Part shown: positions 48,311-59,577 of the stretch, one piece after another
Numbering within the stretch: the first letter of the stretch is position 1
Layout: each line of letters opens with the position of its first letter
DNA from: Pinus tabuliformis
Taxonomy: Eukaryota > Streptophyta > Pinopsida > Pinales > Pinaceae
Assembly: GCA_031772625.1 (NCBI GenBank)
Contig: CM062818.1
Coordinates: 1,676,994,667-1,677,058,666, forward strand
Direction: 5' to 3'
DNA length: 64,000 bases
Notes under the pieces: generated by a model
Seen by the model: the letters and a program-made list of their open reading frames with translations, nothing else
What the model was told of the DNA's origin: nothing
Databases searched by the model: none
Position numbers and translations under genes: made by a program

Positions 48311-48356
48311 CCCTCAGTCGGCGCGATTTCCAGGCACGGAATCGCACCGACTGAGG
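48311..48356. repeat. Perfect-looking hairpin upstream of the antisense gene
   Basis: CCCTCAGTCGG at 48311-48321 faces CCGACTGAGGG at 48346-48356; inside it GCGATT faces AATCGC, with one mismatch and a loop of about 11 bases. It is G+C-rich in an AT-rich setting. Confidence 0.9.
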
Positions 48357-48519
48357 GTGATTAGAAAAGCCATCTGCGCCGATCGACGCAACTATTTTTA
48401 AAATAGGTGCATCAACACCATGGATAGGGAAAAACCCTATGTTCTCAAAAAATGATAGTTTAATCTTGAATTTTATGTGCCAAGGATGATTATTGACTCA
48501 AATTAATGGCTTTTACAGG

Positions 48520-49387
48520 AGAGAATCACCGAAAATGGTGGACTAGAAGGAACGGGAACATGAAGATGTTGACACCCAGGCAATGAATGACCCAAATTGC
48601 CTGGAGGCTTTGAGGGCTTACGCAATCCTCAAATTTTTCCTTACACCAAGTATGTGGACCTAGCCTAAGTTTCTTCGATACCTGAGAAGCTTTTGGGACA
48701 TTAATCGAGAGATTTTTGTCATTGGCAGCTAGGAGCTAGAGTTGACAACTTCAGATATTTACTTTATCAATGGATTGTCTTATAGAGGTGAGCCAATGAA
48801 CCTGTATGGGTCACGTCCAATCGGGGAAAGAATATCTTCTCTGCTTATCGAACACTGCCCTAAGGCCCTGAAATCCAAGAGTGGGAAGATATAGATTTCT
48901 AATGTGTGGGACCTAACACTAAGGGTGCTTCTGTTGATTATCAACATAGTGGCAGAGTCCCAGGCAGAACATGAGACTAACAAGTCGAAGTTCCTTTATG
49001 CTATTGATTGCACAGCTCCTACGATCTTCAACTGGGCAAAGGCCATGAAGATGAACATCAAGTGCCAGTTGTCCAAGGCCAAGGCGAGGAATTTGAAGCA
49101 ATTTGGCTTTAGATTTGTACTTGTTACCTTCTTCTTGGAATGAGTGCCATTGCTCCAATATTAGTTGACTGAGGTAAATCCTCCTACAACATGTGATCTG
49201 CGGATGGCCCACTGGAGTCGATTAATTCCCAGAATCACTGTGGGTCAGCATATTTCATACCAACCTGCATTCTTTTCATGGCTACAATGACAGAAGATCT
49301 TCATGGAGGACTGGCCATATAGCGGCACTGATTTCCATGGGGATCCAGATATTCCTTTACCAGATGGAGAGGACTTCGATGACAAAG
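48520..49387 (+). pseudogene. D antisense gene, exon 1 (plant-mobile-domain-like)
   Basis: On the strand opposite to gag-pol, one frame runs without any shift from about 48560 to 49387, interrupted only by six stops: TAG near 48659, 48730, 48893 and 49162, TGA near 49141 and 49290. It reads CLEALRAYAILKFFL, LELTTSDIYFINGLSYRGEP (about 48733-48795), VAESQAEHETNKSKFLYAID (about 48949-49008), NWAKAMKMNIKCQLSKAK and KQFGFRFVLVTFFLE. The GLSxRGxP and agS-x-H patterns recall the plant mobile domain found in antisense ORFs of Tat elements. A transposase-related origin is the usual idea; function in the element is unknown. The start codon is not clear. Confidence 0.7.
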
Positions 49388-49471
49388 GTAAAAAATCAAT
49401 TTTTTTAATTTTGAGATCTTATATTTGTTTTTAGTATATGTGTGATTATAACATTTCTCTTGTTTATGCAG
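49388..49471 (+). other. Intron of the D antisense gene
   Basis: 84 bases beginning GTAAAAAAT and ending TTTATGCAG, T-rich in between. Removing it joins DDK to DVGPERAVRM in frame (phase 1), while reading through it gives stops. Confidence 0.7.
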
Positions 49472-49833
49472 ATGTTGGACCAGAGCGGGCAGTCAGGATG
49501 TCCCTGATAGCTAGGCATGTCCCCCACCCTATCGATGTTGTCACCCCTTATTAGGAATGGAGTGACAACAAGGAGGAGATCGCAAGGAACCTTGAGGGGT
49601 TAACTCATGGTATCCTGGAGTATGCTCGGATAGGAGACATGCCCCATCGATACCAAAAACACATGGTGGGAGTCTCAGATCGGATCCTCTGACTGTTGAG
49701 TCATGTTGCATGAGTTGTCTCATACTACCATGACCACCATTCTGATTAGTTCCTAGGTCTAGCACTTTACACATTTTTTGAGGCCTGCATGCCACGGATG
49801 TATGAGGCCTGCGAGCCACTTATGTTATTTTAG
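49472..49833 (+). pseudogene. D antisense gene, exon 2
   Basis: It continues the frame with VGPERAVRMSLIARHVPHPI, WSDNKEEIARNLEGLTHGIL and MPHRYQKHMVGVSDRIL, ending at TAG 49831-49833. Internal stops at about 49552 (TAG), 49690 and 49711 (TGA), 49759 (TAG), again without frameshift. Confidence 0.65.
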
Positions 49834-49880
49834 ACACACATATTATTTTTTGGGGTTGTGATGTATCAAACATTATCACC

Positions 49881-49892
49881 ATATATATACAT

Positions 49893-49968
<76 letters not shown>
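49881..49968. repeat. (CATA)n/(AT)n microsatellite
   Basis: A CATA array passes into about 25 AT units. It lies between the converging 3' ends of the antisense gene and the second RNase H. Confidence 0.95.
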
Positions 49969-49973
<5 letters not shown>

Positions 49974-50014
49974 ATTTTCCTATCTATTATGGTACAAATG
50001 GTTTGTCTTATCTT

Positions 50015-50440
50015 TTACATGTTTCGTAAATGTCTATCCAACACGTAATTAGTTAATGCATCCGTCAATGTATTCATGCATATAGGAATGTGATGATATG
50101 TAATATAATCAAAATGCCTCTCCAATAGATAGATACGGAGATAGATTTTCAATATTTGATGGTTCCTAATGGAATATTGCCCGTTGAGTTGAAGGATGAC
50201 AAGCTGTGAATCCAGGTTGACAACCAATTCTCTAATTCCCAGAGTGATGGCTTCTGACAACAGTTTGATAACCGCACTGCATTCACCAATGTTGTTGGTT
50301 GTACATCCTAGGTAGATACCTTGAAGGTCAATCAACTCACTATTAGGGTCATAGATAGCCAATGCTGTGGATGATAGGTTCCGGGCACTACGGCAAGCAC
50401 CATCAGTGAAACCAACGTGAGGAGTCGCAAACATATACAA
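50015..50440 (-). CDS. D second RNase H (archaeal-type), uninterrupted
   Basis: 141 codons without a stop from ATG at 50440. RNase H acids are all visible: Asp13 in GFTDGACR, Glu53 in TTNNIGECSAV, Asp77 in VVNLDSQLVILQLNGQY, Asp127 in LTDALTNYVL. The pattern and the NNxxE and LDSQL motifs fit the archaeal/plant-type RNase H that Tat elements carry in addition to the usual one. It degrades RNA in RNA-DNA hybrids. It lies about 130 bases past the end of integrase, in its own frame. The start may lie a little upstream, since the frame opens earlier in other copies of such elements. Its neighbours are broken; this one is not. Confidence 0.8.
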   Translation of the reverse strand: MYMFATPHVGFTDGACRSARNLSSTALAIYDPNSELIDLQGIYLGCTTNNIGECSAVIKLLSEAITLGIRELVVNLDSQLVILQLNGQYSIRNHQILKIYLRIYLLERHFDYITYHHIPICMNTLTDALTNYVLDRHLRNM

Positions 50441-50559
50441 AGCAAGAAAAGCATAGTAAATAGGAAAGTTGTTTGAAAACTATCATACAAAACCACGATG
50501 TACAAAAAATGAATCACACACTAATGTACATAAGTAACCATGCAAGATGAACTAAGCAT

Positions 50560-51800
50560 AGTACTTTTTGAGGTAAAGCCCATTTTGGGGCTTATCGAGA
50601 GGATTTCCTTCATAATCAATAAGCTCATAGGCTCCTTTCTACAAAACACGTTTCACGATATAGGGCCCATGCCACATAGGTTCGAACTTGCCTGCCCCCA
50701 ACTTATCGTTAGATTGGTCGTATAATAAGACTAAATCACCCTTAGAGAATGTGTGAGGGGAGACCAACTGATCGAAATGGGATTTGACCCATTTCTTTTG
50801 TGATTCGATGACCAAGGCAACGAGGCGACGAGTCTCGTCCAGTCATTCTAAATATAAGTGGTGTTCCTATTGAGGTGATGTTTCAAGGAGGATTTCAATA
50901 ACTAACTTGAGTGAAGGAATCTCACATTTGATTGGCAATGTTATTTCCAGAACATACACCAACTGGAATGGTGTGAAACCAGTTTCATATTTGGTTGAAG
51001 TTCGGTAGGCCCATAGAGCTGAAAAGAGAATGAGCTGTCAATTTGACTTGTGCATCCCAATAGAACGTTGAAGCATTGTGACCAAGACCTTTTTCATGAC
51101 TTCAACTTGGCCGTGGGCGTGAGGGTAATATTGGGTCGAGCGATCGTGGTGCAAGCCCAATGCATGTCAACTCTGTCATCATGTAATCTCTAAAATGGGA
51201 GCCATGGTCTATGACAATGGCTTGGGGTGTACTGAACCTGGAAATAACATGGTTAAAAAGGAATTGAGTCATTGTCTTACCTTCCGTGGAATATGTAGGC
51301 ATCGCTTCAGTCCATTTGGTGAAATAATCCCCAGTGATAATAATATAGCCATGCCCCCCGACTGAATGAGGATTACATGTCATATAATCGATGCCCCATT
51401 TGGCAAAGGGACCAACGGTAATGAGGGGGTGTAGGTGAGTGGGTGAGGTGTGCATCTGGCATTGGTAAATTTGGCATTTGTGGAACTTACGGTCAGCAAT
51501 AATTCAATCCTTAAAGATAGACGGCTAGAAATAACCAGCGTGAAGGATTTTTTGAGCTATAGCGTAACTAGACATATGACCACTAGATGCCCCAGAGTGG
51601 CAATCATTGAGATCTCTTTCAACTTCCTCCAGGAGTGGCAATCATTGAGATCTCTTTCAGGTTCCTTGATCATAAGGCATCGACAAAGAACTGAATCAAC
51701 ACTGACATGCTGTAAAGTATCACCAATAATATGGTAGGGTTGGGAATGATGCTGAATCCTTTGACGATCATCCTTGGTCAATGTGGACTGAAACGTGGAA
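50560..51800 (-). pseudogene. D integrase
   Basis: Minus-strand pieces: the zinc finger with KFHKCQIYQCQM (about 51495-51460); the core with FAKWGIDYMTCNP (about 51405, first Asp), GDYFTKWTEAMPTYS and AIVIDHGSHFRDYMM (about 51215-51170, second Asp); then scattered pieces after a frameshift near 51110, including FHTIPVGVCSGN. The C-terminus near 50620-50560 is rich in Lys and Tyr. A 37-bp tandem duplication at 51594-51667 shifts the frame in the zinc-finger region. Many stops; the last catalytic Glu is not found. Confidence 0.8.
51594..51667. repeat. 37-bp tandem duplication in D integrase
   Basis: AGTGGCAATCATTGAGATCT and the bases after it occur at 51594-51630 and again at 51631-51667. Thirty-seven is not a multiple of three, so it breaks the reading frame. 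Confidence 0.9.
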
Positions 51801-51859
51801 ATTTGGAGACACATGATGATATCACCGTACCATGGATCAAAGGTGCTAATCAGGAAAAG

Positions 51860-53300
51860 GGTCTCCTCTGGAAGTTAGTCATCTGCACCAGCAAGGAGAG
51901 CCTTAGAGGGAAGGGAACAAATCAATTTGGTGAAAACCAATGACTTATTATATTTGGCCATAGTGAAGACCAAATCGAATTCTCGCATGATGATGATCCA
52001 TTTAGAATACTTGCCCCCTAGCAACTAAAGAATCAGGATATAGGTCATACGGTTGCATTCAGAAATCATTGTAGTCGTACGTAAAAGGATATAGTGTCAA
52101 AAGCGTTGAACAACCTGAATGGTAGCCAAAGCCAACTTCTTGACATGTGCATATCGCGTTTTAGTGTCGGGGAGATTCCGACTAAGGTAGTAGATAACAT
52201 GTTTGCTGCCTTCGTGGTCGTCTTGGACCAAAACCATAGCAATGGTGCTAGGGGCGGTGACTAGGTAAAGGAAGTAAACTCGATAATAGTCTAGCAGATG
52301 CAACAGAGGAGAATTTATGAGGACAACCTTGAGATTGTCAAAATACTTTTGGGCCACCTTGTCCCATGCAAAGGGTGTTCCTTGTTTGAGCAACCGGGTA
52401 AATCCTATGGCTAGCCCAACATAGTTGAATATAAAATGACGAAGAAAGTTGGCCTTTCCTTGCAAGCTCTAGAGTTGGTGCAGTGATGATGGAGGGGGTA
52501 AATTTACAATGGCCTCGACTTTAAGCGGATCTAGGAAAATACCATCCTTGGAAATGATGAATCCAAGGATTTGTATTGATTCCACATAAAAAACACATTT
52601 GTGTAGATTTAACCGAATGTTATAGTGTCTGTAACATATAAAAATCTGTCGAAGATGGTCTAGGTGGTCTTGGCACTTACGAGAATGGGCAGGAAGGTCA
52701 TCCAAGTAAGGCTAGACAATGTTGTGAATATCATGAAACGCATAGGACACTGCCTGTTGAAACATGGCTCCAGCATTTTTGAGGCAGAAAGGAAGCTTCT
52801 TGTATGCGAACGTACCCCATGGGAAAATAAAGGTTGTCTTTTCTTGATCGACCAGTGTGATATTAATCTAGTTATAACCAGAAAACCCATCCATAAAGGG
52901 AAAGATCTCGCTTCCGACACATTCATCAATGAAGGGATTAGGATAGTTGTCTTTAGGATAAGCACGATTAAGATCTCGATAATCCACACAAACATGGATC
53001 GTGCCTTGTTTTTTAGCAACCAGGACAATATTGGACACCCAGTCTTTAAGGGCGATGGGATAGATGAACCCAACCTTGAGAAGCTTTTTGACCTCACCCT
53101 TAATAGCAACAGCCTTCCTAGGGTGCACCGGGCAAAGTCGTTGGTGAAAAGGCTTCGCGTGCAGATACATTGGTATTTCATGCACCACAATGCTAAGATC
53201 AATGATAGGCATTTCTTTGTAAGATCATGCGAACACATCACGGAATTCCTAAAATAGACGAGTATATATCTTGATCTCATTCGGACAACAAGATACCCCA
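51860..53300 (-). pseudogene. D reverse transcriptase and first RNase H
   Basis: RT: VVHEIPMYLHAKPFHQRL (about 53185), VSNIVLVAKKQGTIHVCVDY (about 53035), RDLNRAYPKDNYPNPFIDEC, FPFMDGFSGYN (about 52900, catalytic Asp), TFAYKKLPFCLKNAGAMFQ, PYLDDLPAHSRKCQDHL (about 52710-52660, the YxDD pair) and VESIQILGFIISKDGI. RNase H: FLYLVTAPSTIAMVLVQDD (about 52280, where the catalytic Asp is replaced), HVIYYLSRNLPDTKTRYAHV and KLALATIQVVQRF, then LLGGKYSKWIIIMREFDL. Stops at about 52868, 52710 and 52095, among others. In Tat elements this first RNase H is usually the decayed one, which fits the missing Asp. Confidence 0.88.
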
Positions 53301-53746
53301 ATATGAACATGTTCAACGATATCGAGTTTGATAGAAATGTAAATCGGCATCGTTTGGGTAATATTACCTCGATTTCCTTCCAACCATACTTCATGATTAA
53401 CAGTCAGTGGCAGAAATGGAGAAGAGGACTCTTCGAAAGCGGTAGACATGACCATCGGGAGAGGCAGGAACGAGGAGTGATGATGAGTATCGATCCATGG
53501 TGGTTCTTTGAGAGACATGATTTACATGATACCTTCATCAGTGATGAAGGTCTCGACTAAGGGATCAGATTATTCCAAAGTGCCAAGACAAAGGGATTGA
53601 GAATACATATCGAGAGAGGTCTTCGACATATGAGAATCAAAGGATGCATAGTTCGAAGTCGAAACAATTTCCATGTAATTGACTTCAGTGGGACTAAGCA
53701 ACATAACCTCGCCCCAAGTATCAACAAGATCTGGTGTAGATATGAC

Positions 53747-54300
53747 CTAGGGATTGGATTTGACTGAGATCATGTTGATAGAGGCAACATGAGGAGGTGG
53801 GAGTGGAAAAATTCCCATTAAGGCAGAATCTTTGAAGAGACCTACCCCCACACTCTCATAGGGAGCATCAGAGTGCTTGACGTATGGAAAATTTCCATCC
53901 AAGGAGGACGAGGCAAAGAAAGACAGTTGATCGATGGTGACAATTTTCCCTTGATGGGGAAAATGAATCACGTGAAACATGGAGGAGGCCATGGCATGCA
54001 TGACATGAGTCAACCTTCGACTGAGTAGAAGATTGTAATTGAGATTAGCGTTGACAATTTCTACTTCGACTTGCACTATCTTTCCTTCCAGGGTGTTGGC
54101 AAGGATAGGTAAGACACCTAAGGGTCACAAATCGCACCCATCGAAATCTTCCAAAGTGTTCAGAGACTATTTCAGCGCAGGGGAACCAATAGCCTTCCAA
54201 CATGCAGTTTACATGATGTAGGTGGAAGCACCTTCATCGATGACCATGCAGTGGATGGTCTTCTCTTTGATGATTACCTGAATAAGAAAGGAAATCTGAA
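53747..54300 (-). pseudogene. D protease
   Basis: MVIDEGASTYIM at about 54248-54213 carries the D-x-GAS motif of Tat proteases. Then follow CWKAIGSPALK, PLGVLPILANTLEGKIVQVE and NANLNYNLLLSRRLTHVMHA (about 54050-53990), and FPHQGKIVTIDQLSFFASSS. The NYNLLLxR and FPHQGKIVTIDQL motifs are typical of this branch. One or more stops in the first part; the second part (54076-53747) is open for 109 codons. Confidence 0.85.
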
Positions 54301-54639
54301 GAGGGAGCTATCGAACATGGTTCTCCAAATTAAAACATATCAAATTAGAATCAGTGGGAATGATGCCCCTGATAGCTGATAACAAAGATTTCTGCTGCGA
54401 TGGGCATCTTTCAAGTACCTCAAGAGCGAACATGTCTGACAGCGCCTGAGCCAAATCCTCAACAATATTGTAGTGCTGAGTGGCTCAGGCGTTGTGATTA
54501 TACGAGGATTTCCATAGCACACCTCGAGAGGGTGGGTGCATAGCAGAATTAGGGTTAGCACACTCAATTTATAGAGGGCTAGAACTCGAGGCAGAAGAAG
54601 AAGGTGCGGCTTCTTTTTCTTTCCCAACTCCCAAATCTG

Positions 54640-57600
54640 GAGTTGATAGTCTTTTGATCAGGTAGCCACATTAATGGGCATGCTCATCATGAACACTTGA
54701 GATCTGGAGGAAGCAGATTGGGGTTGGTCTACCATTTGGGTTTGTTGAGATGGAAATGGATATTTGAGGACAACAGGGGTTGCTTTGAGCAGGTGACTAA
54801 CTTTGGATCGTTGAGGAAAATTCTTAGTGTAGTGATCCTCCTCGCAAATGAGGCAGGGATACTTAGGATTATGTTGTGAAGATTCACCAGCAAACGATTT
54901 GGGGGGACCCTGTTTTGGGGCATCAGCTTTAGCTTTGCCTTTGCCTTTCTTTCTTCCATTCAAGGATTTGTCCGCTGTGTTAAACTGGACAGCGTGGACC
55001 TCTGAGGTTTTACTAGGACCAGGTGGATTCTGAGAGGAAATATTATTAGCAGCATTTGAGACTGACTTCTATATGGAAGAAGTTTTAGTATGGATCTGGG
55101 AGAAAGAACCAATAACTCCATCAACGGGAGGAACAGTTGGTGACTTTGATGCTGTGGAATCAGATGATGGCTACAGAGAATTGGGTAATAACTCATATAA
55201 AGTGCCAGACTAAGAATAAACTAGATCCAAGTACTGGGCACAAGCGATGGCCTGCTCTTTAGTGACGCATCCACCCATAGCTATATCGTGAGCAATTGGG
55301 GCTACGAATGATTTGGTAAACAATTCAGTGAGCAATTGATCATCAGTCTTGAATTTTATCAGGCAACGTCTATGTCTCCATTCATGGATGTGATCAGAGA
55401 TGTGCGTTGCAGTATCTTGCTTAAGCGATGTGAGCAAATAGGTGTCAGTTTCATAGTGAACTGGCAACTGAAAATGTGTGAGGAAAGCAATGGTTAAAGA
55501 GTTAAATTCATGGTAAGTACTTCGAGTTAGCTCGATGTACCATTTCGCTGCAGCACTGTGAGGGTTCATTGGAAAAGACGAAGATGAATGGAATCATCCA
55601 CGTATAATTTTGACAAGCACCAAAGGTGATATGCCATCACATGGGCCTCAGGATCTTCTTTAGATTTTCCATCGAACTTTGGGAAATCACTTGGTATCTT
55701 GGACGACACTAGAGGCTAGTATGACGAATGAAGGATCGAATCATTCACAATGCGTGATACATGTAGAAACTCGAGTGTAGCCGAGAAAAGTAGTTGAGTG
55801 TTAAAAGGCATGGGAGGTCGATAAGCGGGCCCATAGGGAGTAGCCCATCCCTGTTGGTAAGGATTTTGGCCCCATAGTGGGGCATTTTGGCCATATAGCA
55901 TCTGAGGTTGCCCCCATTGTGGATTACCTTGACCATAGGGAGTATTTTGACATTGAATACCTTGCAACTGTCCAGGCATAGGTTTTTGATAAGCAACGTA
56001 CTGGTTAAAAGATTGTTGAGCCTGTTGACCTTGGACATATGGATATGGGACCTATTGTCCTAAAACATAGGGCTGATGAACCTATTGTCCCTGAACAAGA
56101 GGATTCTAGACCTGCAGTCCTTGGGCATAAGGTTGATACACTTGTTTCCCTTGGACGTGGGGATTTTGTACTTGGTGCCCTTGGTCGGTAGGATTTTGAA
56201 CCTGTTGACCTAGGACATGAGGGTTTGGGCCTGCTCCTGTAGGACTTGACCTTGACCCCCTACAAGGGTTGACCTTGTTTGTACATATACAAGGGTTGTT
56301 GTTGCCCTGGTTGGTTTTACTATCGCAAGGGTTGACCTTGCAGTTGCAAAACGTTTCCCTGGGGATGCAGAGGCTAGCCCTGCGAGGGTATGGGTTGAAA
56401 GGTGTGCGGAGCATATTGCATCTACTGCTGCGTAGCTTGCTATAATTGTTGTAAGGATTGACCTCACGGTTGTTGCAGGTGACCTTGTTGCGGAATAATT
56501 TTCCCTTGTTGTTGCGCAGAGAGCCCTTGCTATAACAAAGGTTGCCCTTGTGGTAATAAAGGTGACCCTATTTGTTGTAAAGGTTGTCCTTGCTATTGCA
56601 AGGGTGCTTGAATAGTGCTCGTGAAATAACTGAACTAAATCTGGCCATAGCCAGGCTGGATGTACTACCTAGATTGGAGGGTGTAAGGTTGATTAACTAA
56701 TCCTTGAGAACCATATGGAAGGTAAGGATTTTGGTGTTGGACCTGAGCCCCATAGGACTACTAATACTGAACATTTCTCGATCTAGACAAACCAGCAGGA
56801 TTCTGAACCTGTTGGTACTGGACATTGCTTGATCTAGTAGGATCAAGAAGGTTATAAATAATACCAGAAGACGGTTGGTTTATACCAAGCATGAGAGATT
56901 AATAGCCGCTCACATTGGTGGCACCTGACACCATAGAAACATTCAGATTTTCCCCCCAGGCAGTGGCACAATCTTGCCAATGACTAATGGGACAGAGGAA
57001 CTGACAGAGACAATCTTCGAAATTGTCGGTTGTGACTCATGTATAACTGGGATCGATGACACAAGAGTTTTTAGAATGGTGGGTTGCACCAGGACTGAAG
57101 TATCAGCCTATTGGGAAGTTGTGTTCATGATGAACAGACTTGATGTAGGCCTGATGCCTGACACCCATATAGGATTATGGTAAAGTGATGTGGCACTAGG
57201 TGTACCTGAAACCAAGTGCACCAAAGATACATAGTTGGGTTGGAAAACCAGTGGGAATACCTTCCGAAAAAGGGAAACCCTAGGGAGGAAATTTCAATTG
57301 CAATTCTTCTCCTTCAATAGTGTGTGGAGTAGAAACTTCAGACTCATCTGGAGATGTGACTGGAGCATCACCTTCGGACTCCATGTTTGAAAACAAACAA
57401 CGACGAATGGCCAAACGAATACTGGGGGATAGTTCCAAAGGAACACCCTGCTGGTCATATGGATTGTAAGGATGTTTTGGTGATATCTCAACAATCAAAC
57501 AGAGGGTTCAGAGGATAGATAACCAATCCAAGCTGACCATCAGTGGTCGGCGAGTTCTCTGGAGTTCGAATGAGATTGTCCAGATATTCTGGGCCAAGAT

Positions 57601-57784
57601 TAGCAGATGAACCTGTATCGAAAGTAGGTGGAGGACAATATGACAATGGTTGAACACTCAAAACAATTGCGAGTTAAAAATTTTGGTCCTTGAGTGACTC
57701 TGATAACTTAGGACATAACTCCTCAAACAATCTTTCAGATGGAGGAGTGGAAGAGGAAATGGGTGAACCAGATGTTTCAGCCAT
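54640..57784 (-). pseudogene. D gag with Gln/Pro-rich repeats
   Basis: ATG at 57784 opens MAETSGSPISSSTPPSERLF. A low-complexity region with repeats follows (56900-55820). The gag core starts FPKFDGKSKEDPEAHVMAYH (about 55680-55620) and continues NPHSAAAKWYIELTRSTYHE (about 55566-55507), EFNSLTIAFLTHFQLPVHYE and KQDTATHISDHIHEWRHRR. CLICEEDHYTKNFP (about 54855-54815) is a zinc knuckle whose last Cys has become Phe. Several stops and shifts. The core is the usual Tat gag; the repeat-rich insert makes it longer than most. Confidence 0.82.
55820..56620 (-). repeat. Gln/Pro-rich coding repeats in D gag
   Basis: Between about 56080 and 56230 the DNA repeats every 30 bases, coding ten-residue units of the type QGxQVxNPxx. 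Further 5' in the gene (56620-56270) units rich in QQGQPLQQ follow. Around 55960-55830 the units read YGQGNPQWGQPQ and WGQNPYQQGW. Confidence 0.75.
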
Positions 57785-59550
57785 GATGACCCTGTCTTAG
57801 TCGACAGAACAAATAACTTCAAGGATTTAAAATGTCCTTTAAGGGAACTCATGATTTGGTCAAAAAGACTAATATGAAGTTTTGGATCGTGGGAAATCAA
57901 TTATTAAGGCGCATAAAAGAATCATGTTCTTTCATTTTTTAAGAGTCAAGAAAGAAACAAATATGACTCTATCACTTTCGATTGGAAACGAGCTCAAAAG
58001 GACAAGTGCTTGAATGATATTTTAAGTTTAATGAATCAAAAAGATCAAATGACTACTTTGGATGATCTAGGTAAACAAGATTGCCAGGAAACCATGAACT
58101 ATAGAATACCTCTTGGCGAACCAAGAAGTATGAGAAAGCAATCTCCTCAAATGTTGTGTTCAGAGTATCACGTTCGCAAGGCAGCCGACTTGGCTTCCTA
58201 AGGATAAAAGGATTGTAGCCTAGTGGGGTCTCCCGCTATATACTTGATGGTATGGGGACACAAATCCGTAGTAGCACTATCTAATGGCGAAGCTAACGAC
58301 AGCTCCTAGGTTTAAAGACGCTGGGACATGTCTCTAGCCTAGACCTTCTAGATATGATCATTAATGTCAAATGCGCCTTAGGTTAATTGAATTCATTTTA
58401 AAGTTTATCTTGAGTTAAATTTTAGCTTTTAGGTCTTAGCGATGCTACTTGAAAAAACCTCAAATGCAACTAAATGAGACATGACCCTTTCAATTTGATG
58501 AAATGCCTACACTAAAGAAGGTAGAAACTACTCAATCAAATGCAAACAATCAAGCAACTGAAAACGAAATGATCTTTCACTACCTTATTTTTTCAAAAAA
58601 TAAGCGAATGAAAATGCATTCCAATTCCTAATTTCTTGACAAGCACTTATCTATTAGTCCTTTCAAAAACAAAAAATTATCTTCCTTTTTCAAATGTTGA
58701 TGTAATTATAGTCTTTTAAAAGATGCAAATTATTGTAACATAATGATGCAACAAGCCAGAATTTCATACTTTTTCATGAAACAAAGAAACAAGCTTTTCA
58801 CATAAAATATTTTAGTGAAAAAGTTCTTGAGACAATAAGCTCCTCAAATAGATGAAAACATGAAAAGAGAAGTTCATTCAAATCAATGAAACACCGACTT
58901 TACCAAACACAAGGCCAACAATGTAATCTATGTCGGAAAAGAAACGTTTAGGCAAGTAAACGAAACTCTTTCAAACTTGTGCAAAAAGAGGTCAAAGTCG
59001 TAAAAAGGACCAAAAACAACATGTAAATAGCAAACACACCTACAATGTGACTTAGTGAGTTCACAAACTGTTGAATGGGTGACCAACTAGATGCCATAGT
59101 GTTGCTGGCCACTCAATGACTCAATCAATCAAATAAAAAGATGACAAGCCAAGAAGAAAACAAAACCAAATGAAAAGTATCTTTCTAATCACAGAGAAAA
59201 TGTTCCAAAAAGCTTACGGGGTCAAAACCATAAGAGCATAACACACTGGCCAAGATTGGGGTCAAGCCCTAATCTTCAATTACAAGCATCAGTGCGACTA
59301 CCTACCTGACAACAAGCACTAGAGGCTAGTCAATGGGACTATTTCTCAGCAATTCGTGTTGGTCGGCACAATTGTCAGTGGATTAAACATGTTGATCGAG
59401 GTAGCTAAGGAAAAAAAAACAGGGACCAGATCTACTACTATGAATTTTAGACTCAGGCCAGTAAGCAGGAGAAAAGAAACAGAACCAAAGGGAAAATATG
59501 AAACTAGAAAAGTTCTCAGGAAATCATGAAATCCAAGACAAACAAAAGGA
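57785..59550 (-). other. D 5' leader, no gene seen
   Basis: About 1.77 kb between primer site and gag start, with no recognisable frame. A long leader is usual for Tat-type elements. Confidence 0.6.
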
Positions 59551-59574
59551 TTGGGATCCCCAGTGGAGTTGGCA
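59551..59574 (-). other. D primer-binding site
   Basis: Minus-strand TGCCAACTCCACTGGGGA begins about three bases inside the 5' LTR end. It resembles TGGCGACTCCGCTGGGGA, a form I associate with Tat elements, at most positions. It fixes the minus orientation. Confidence 0.7.
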
Positions 59575-59577
59575 TTT

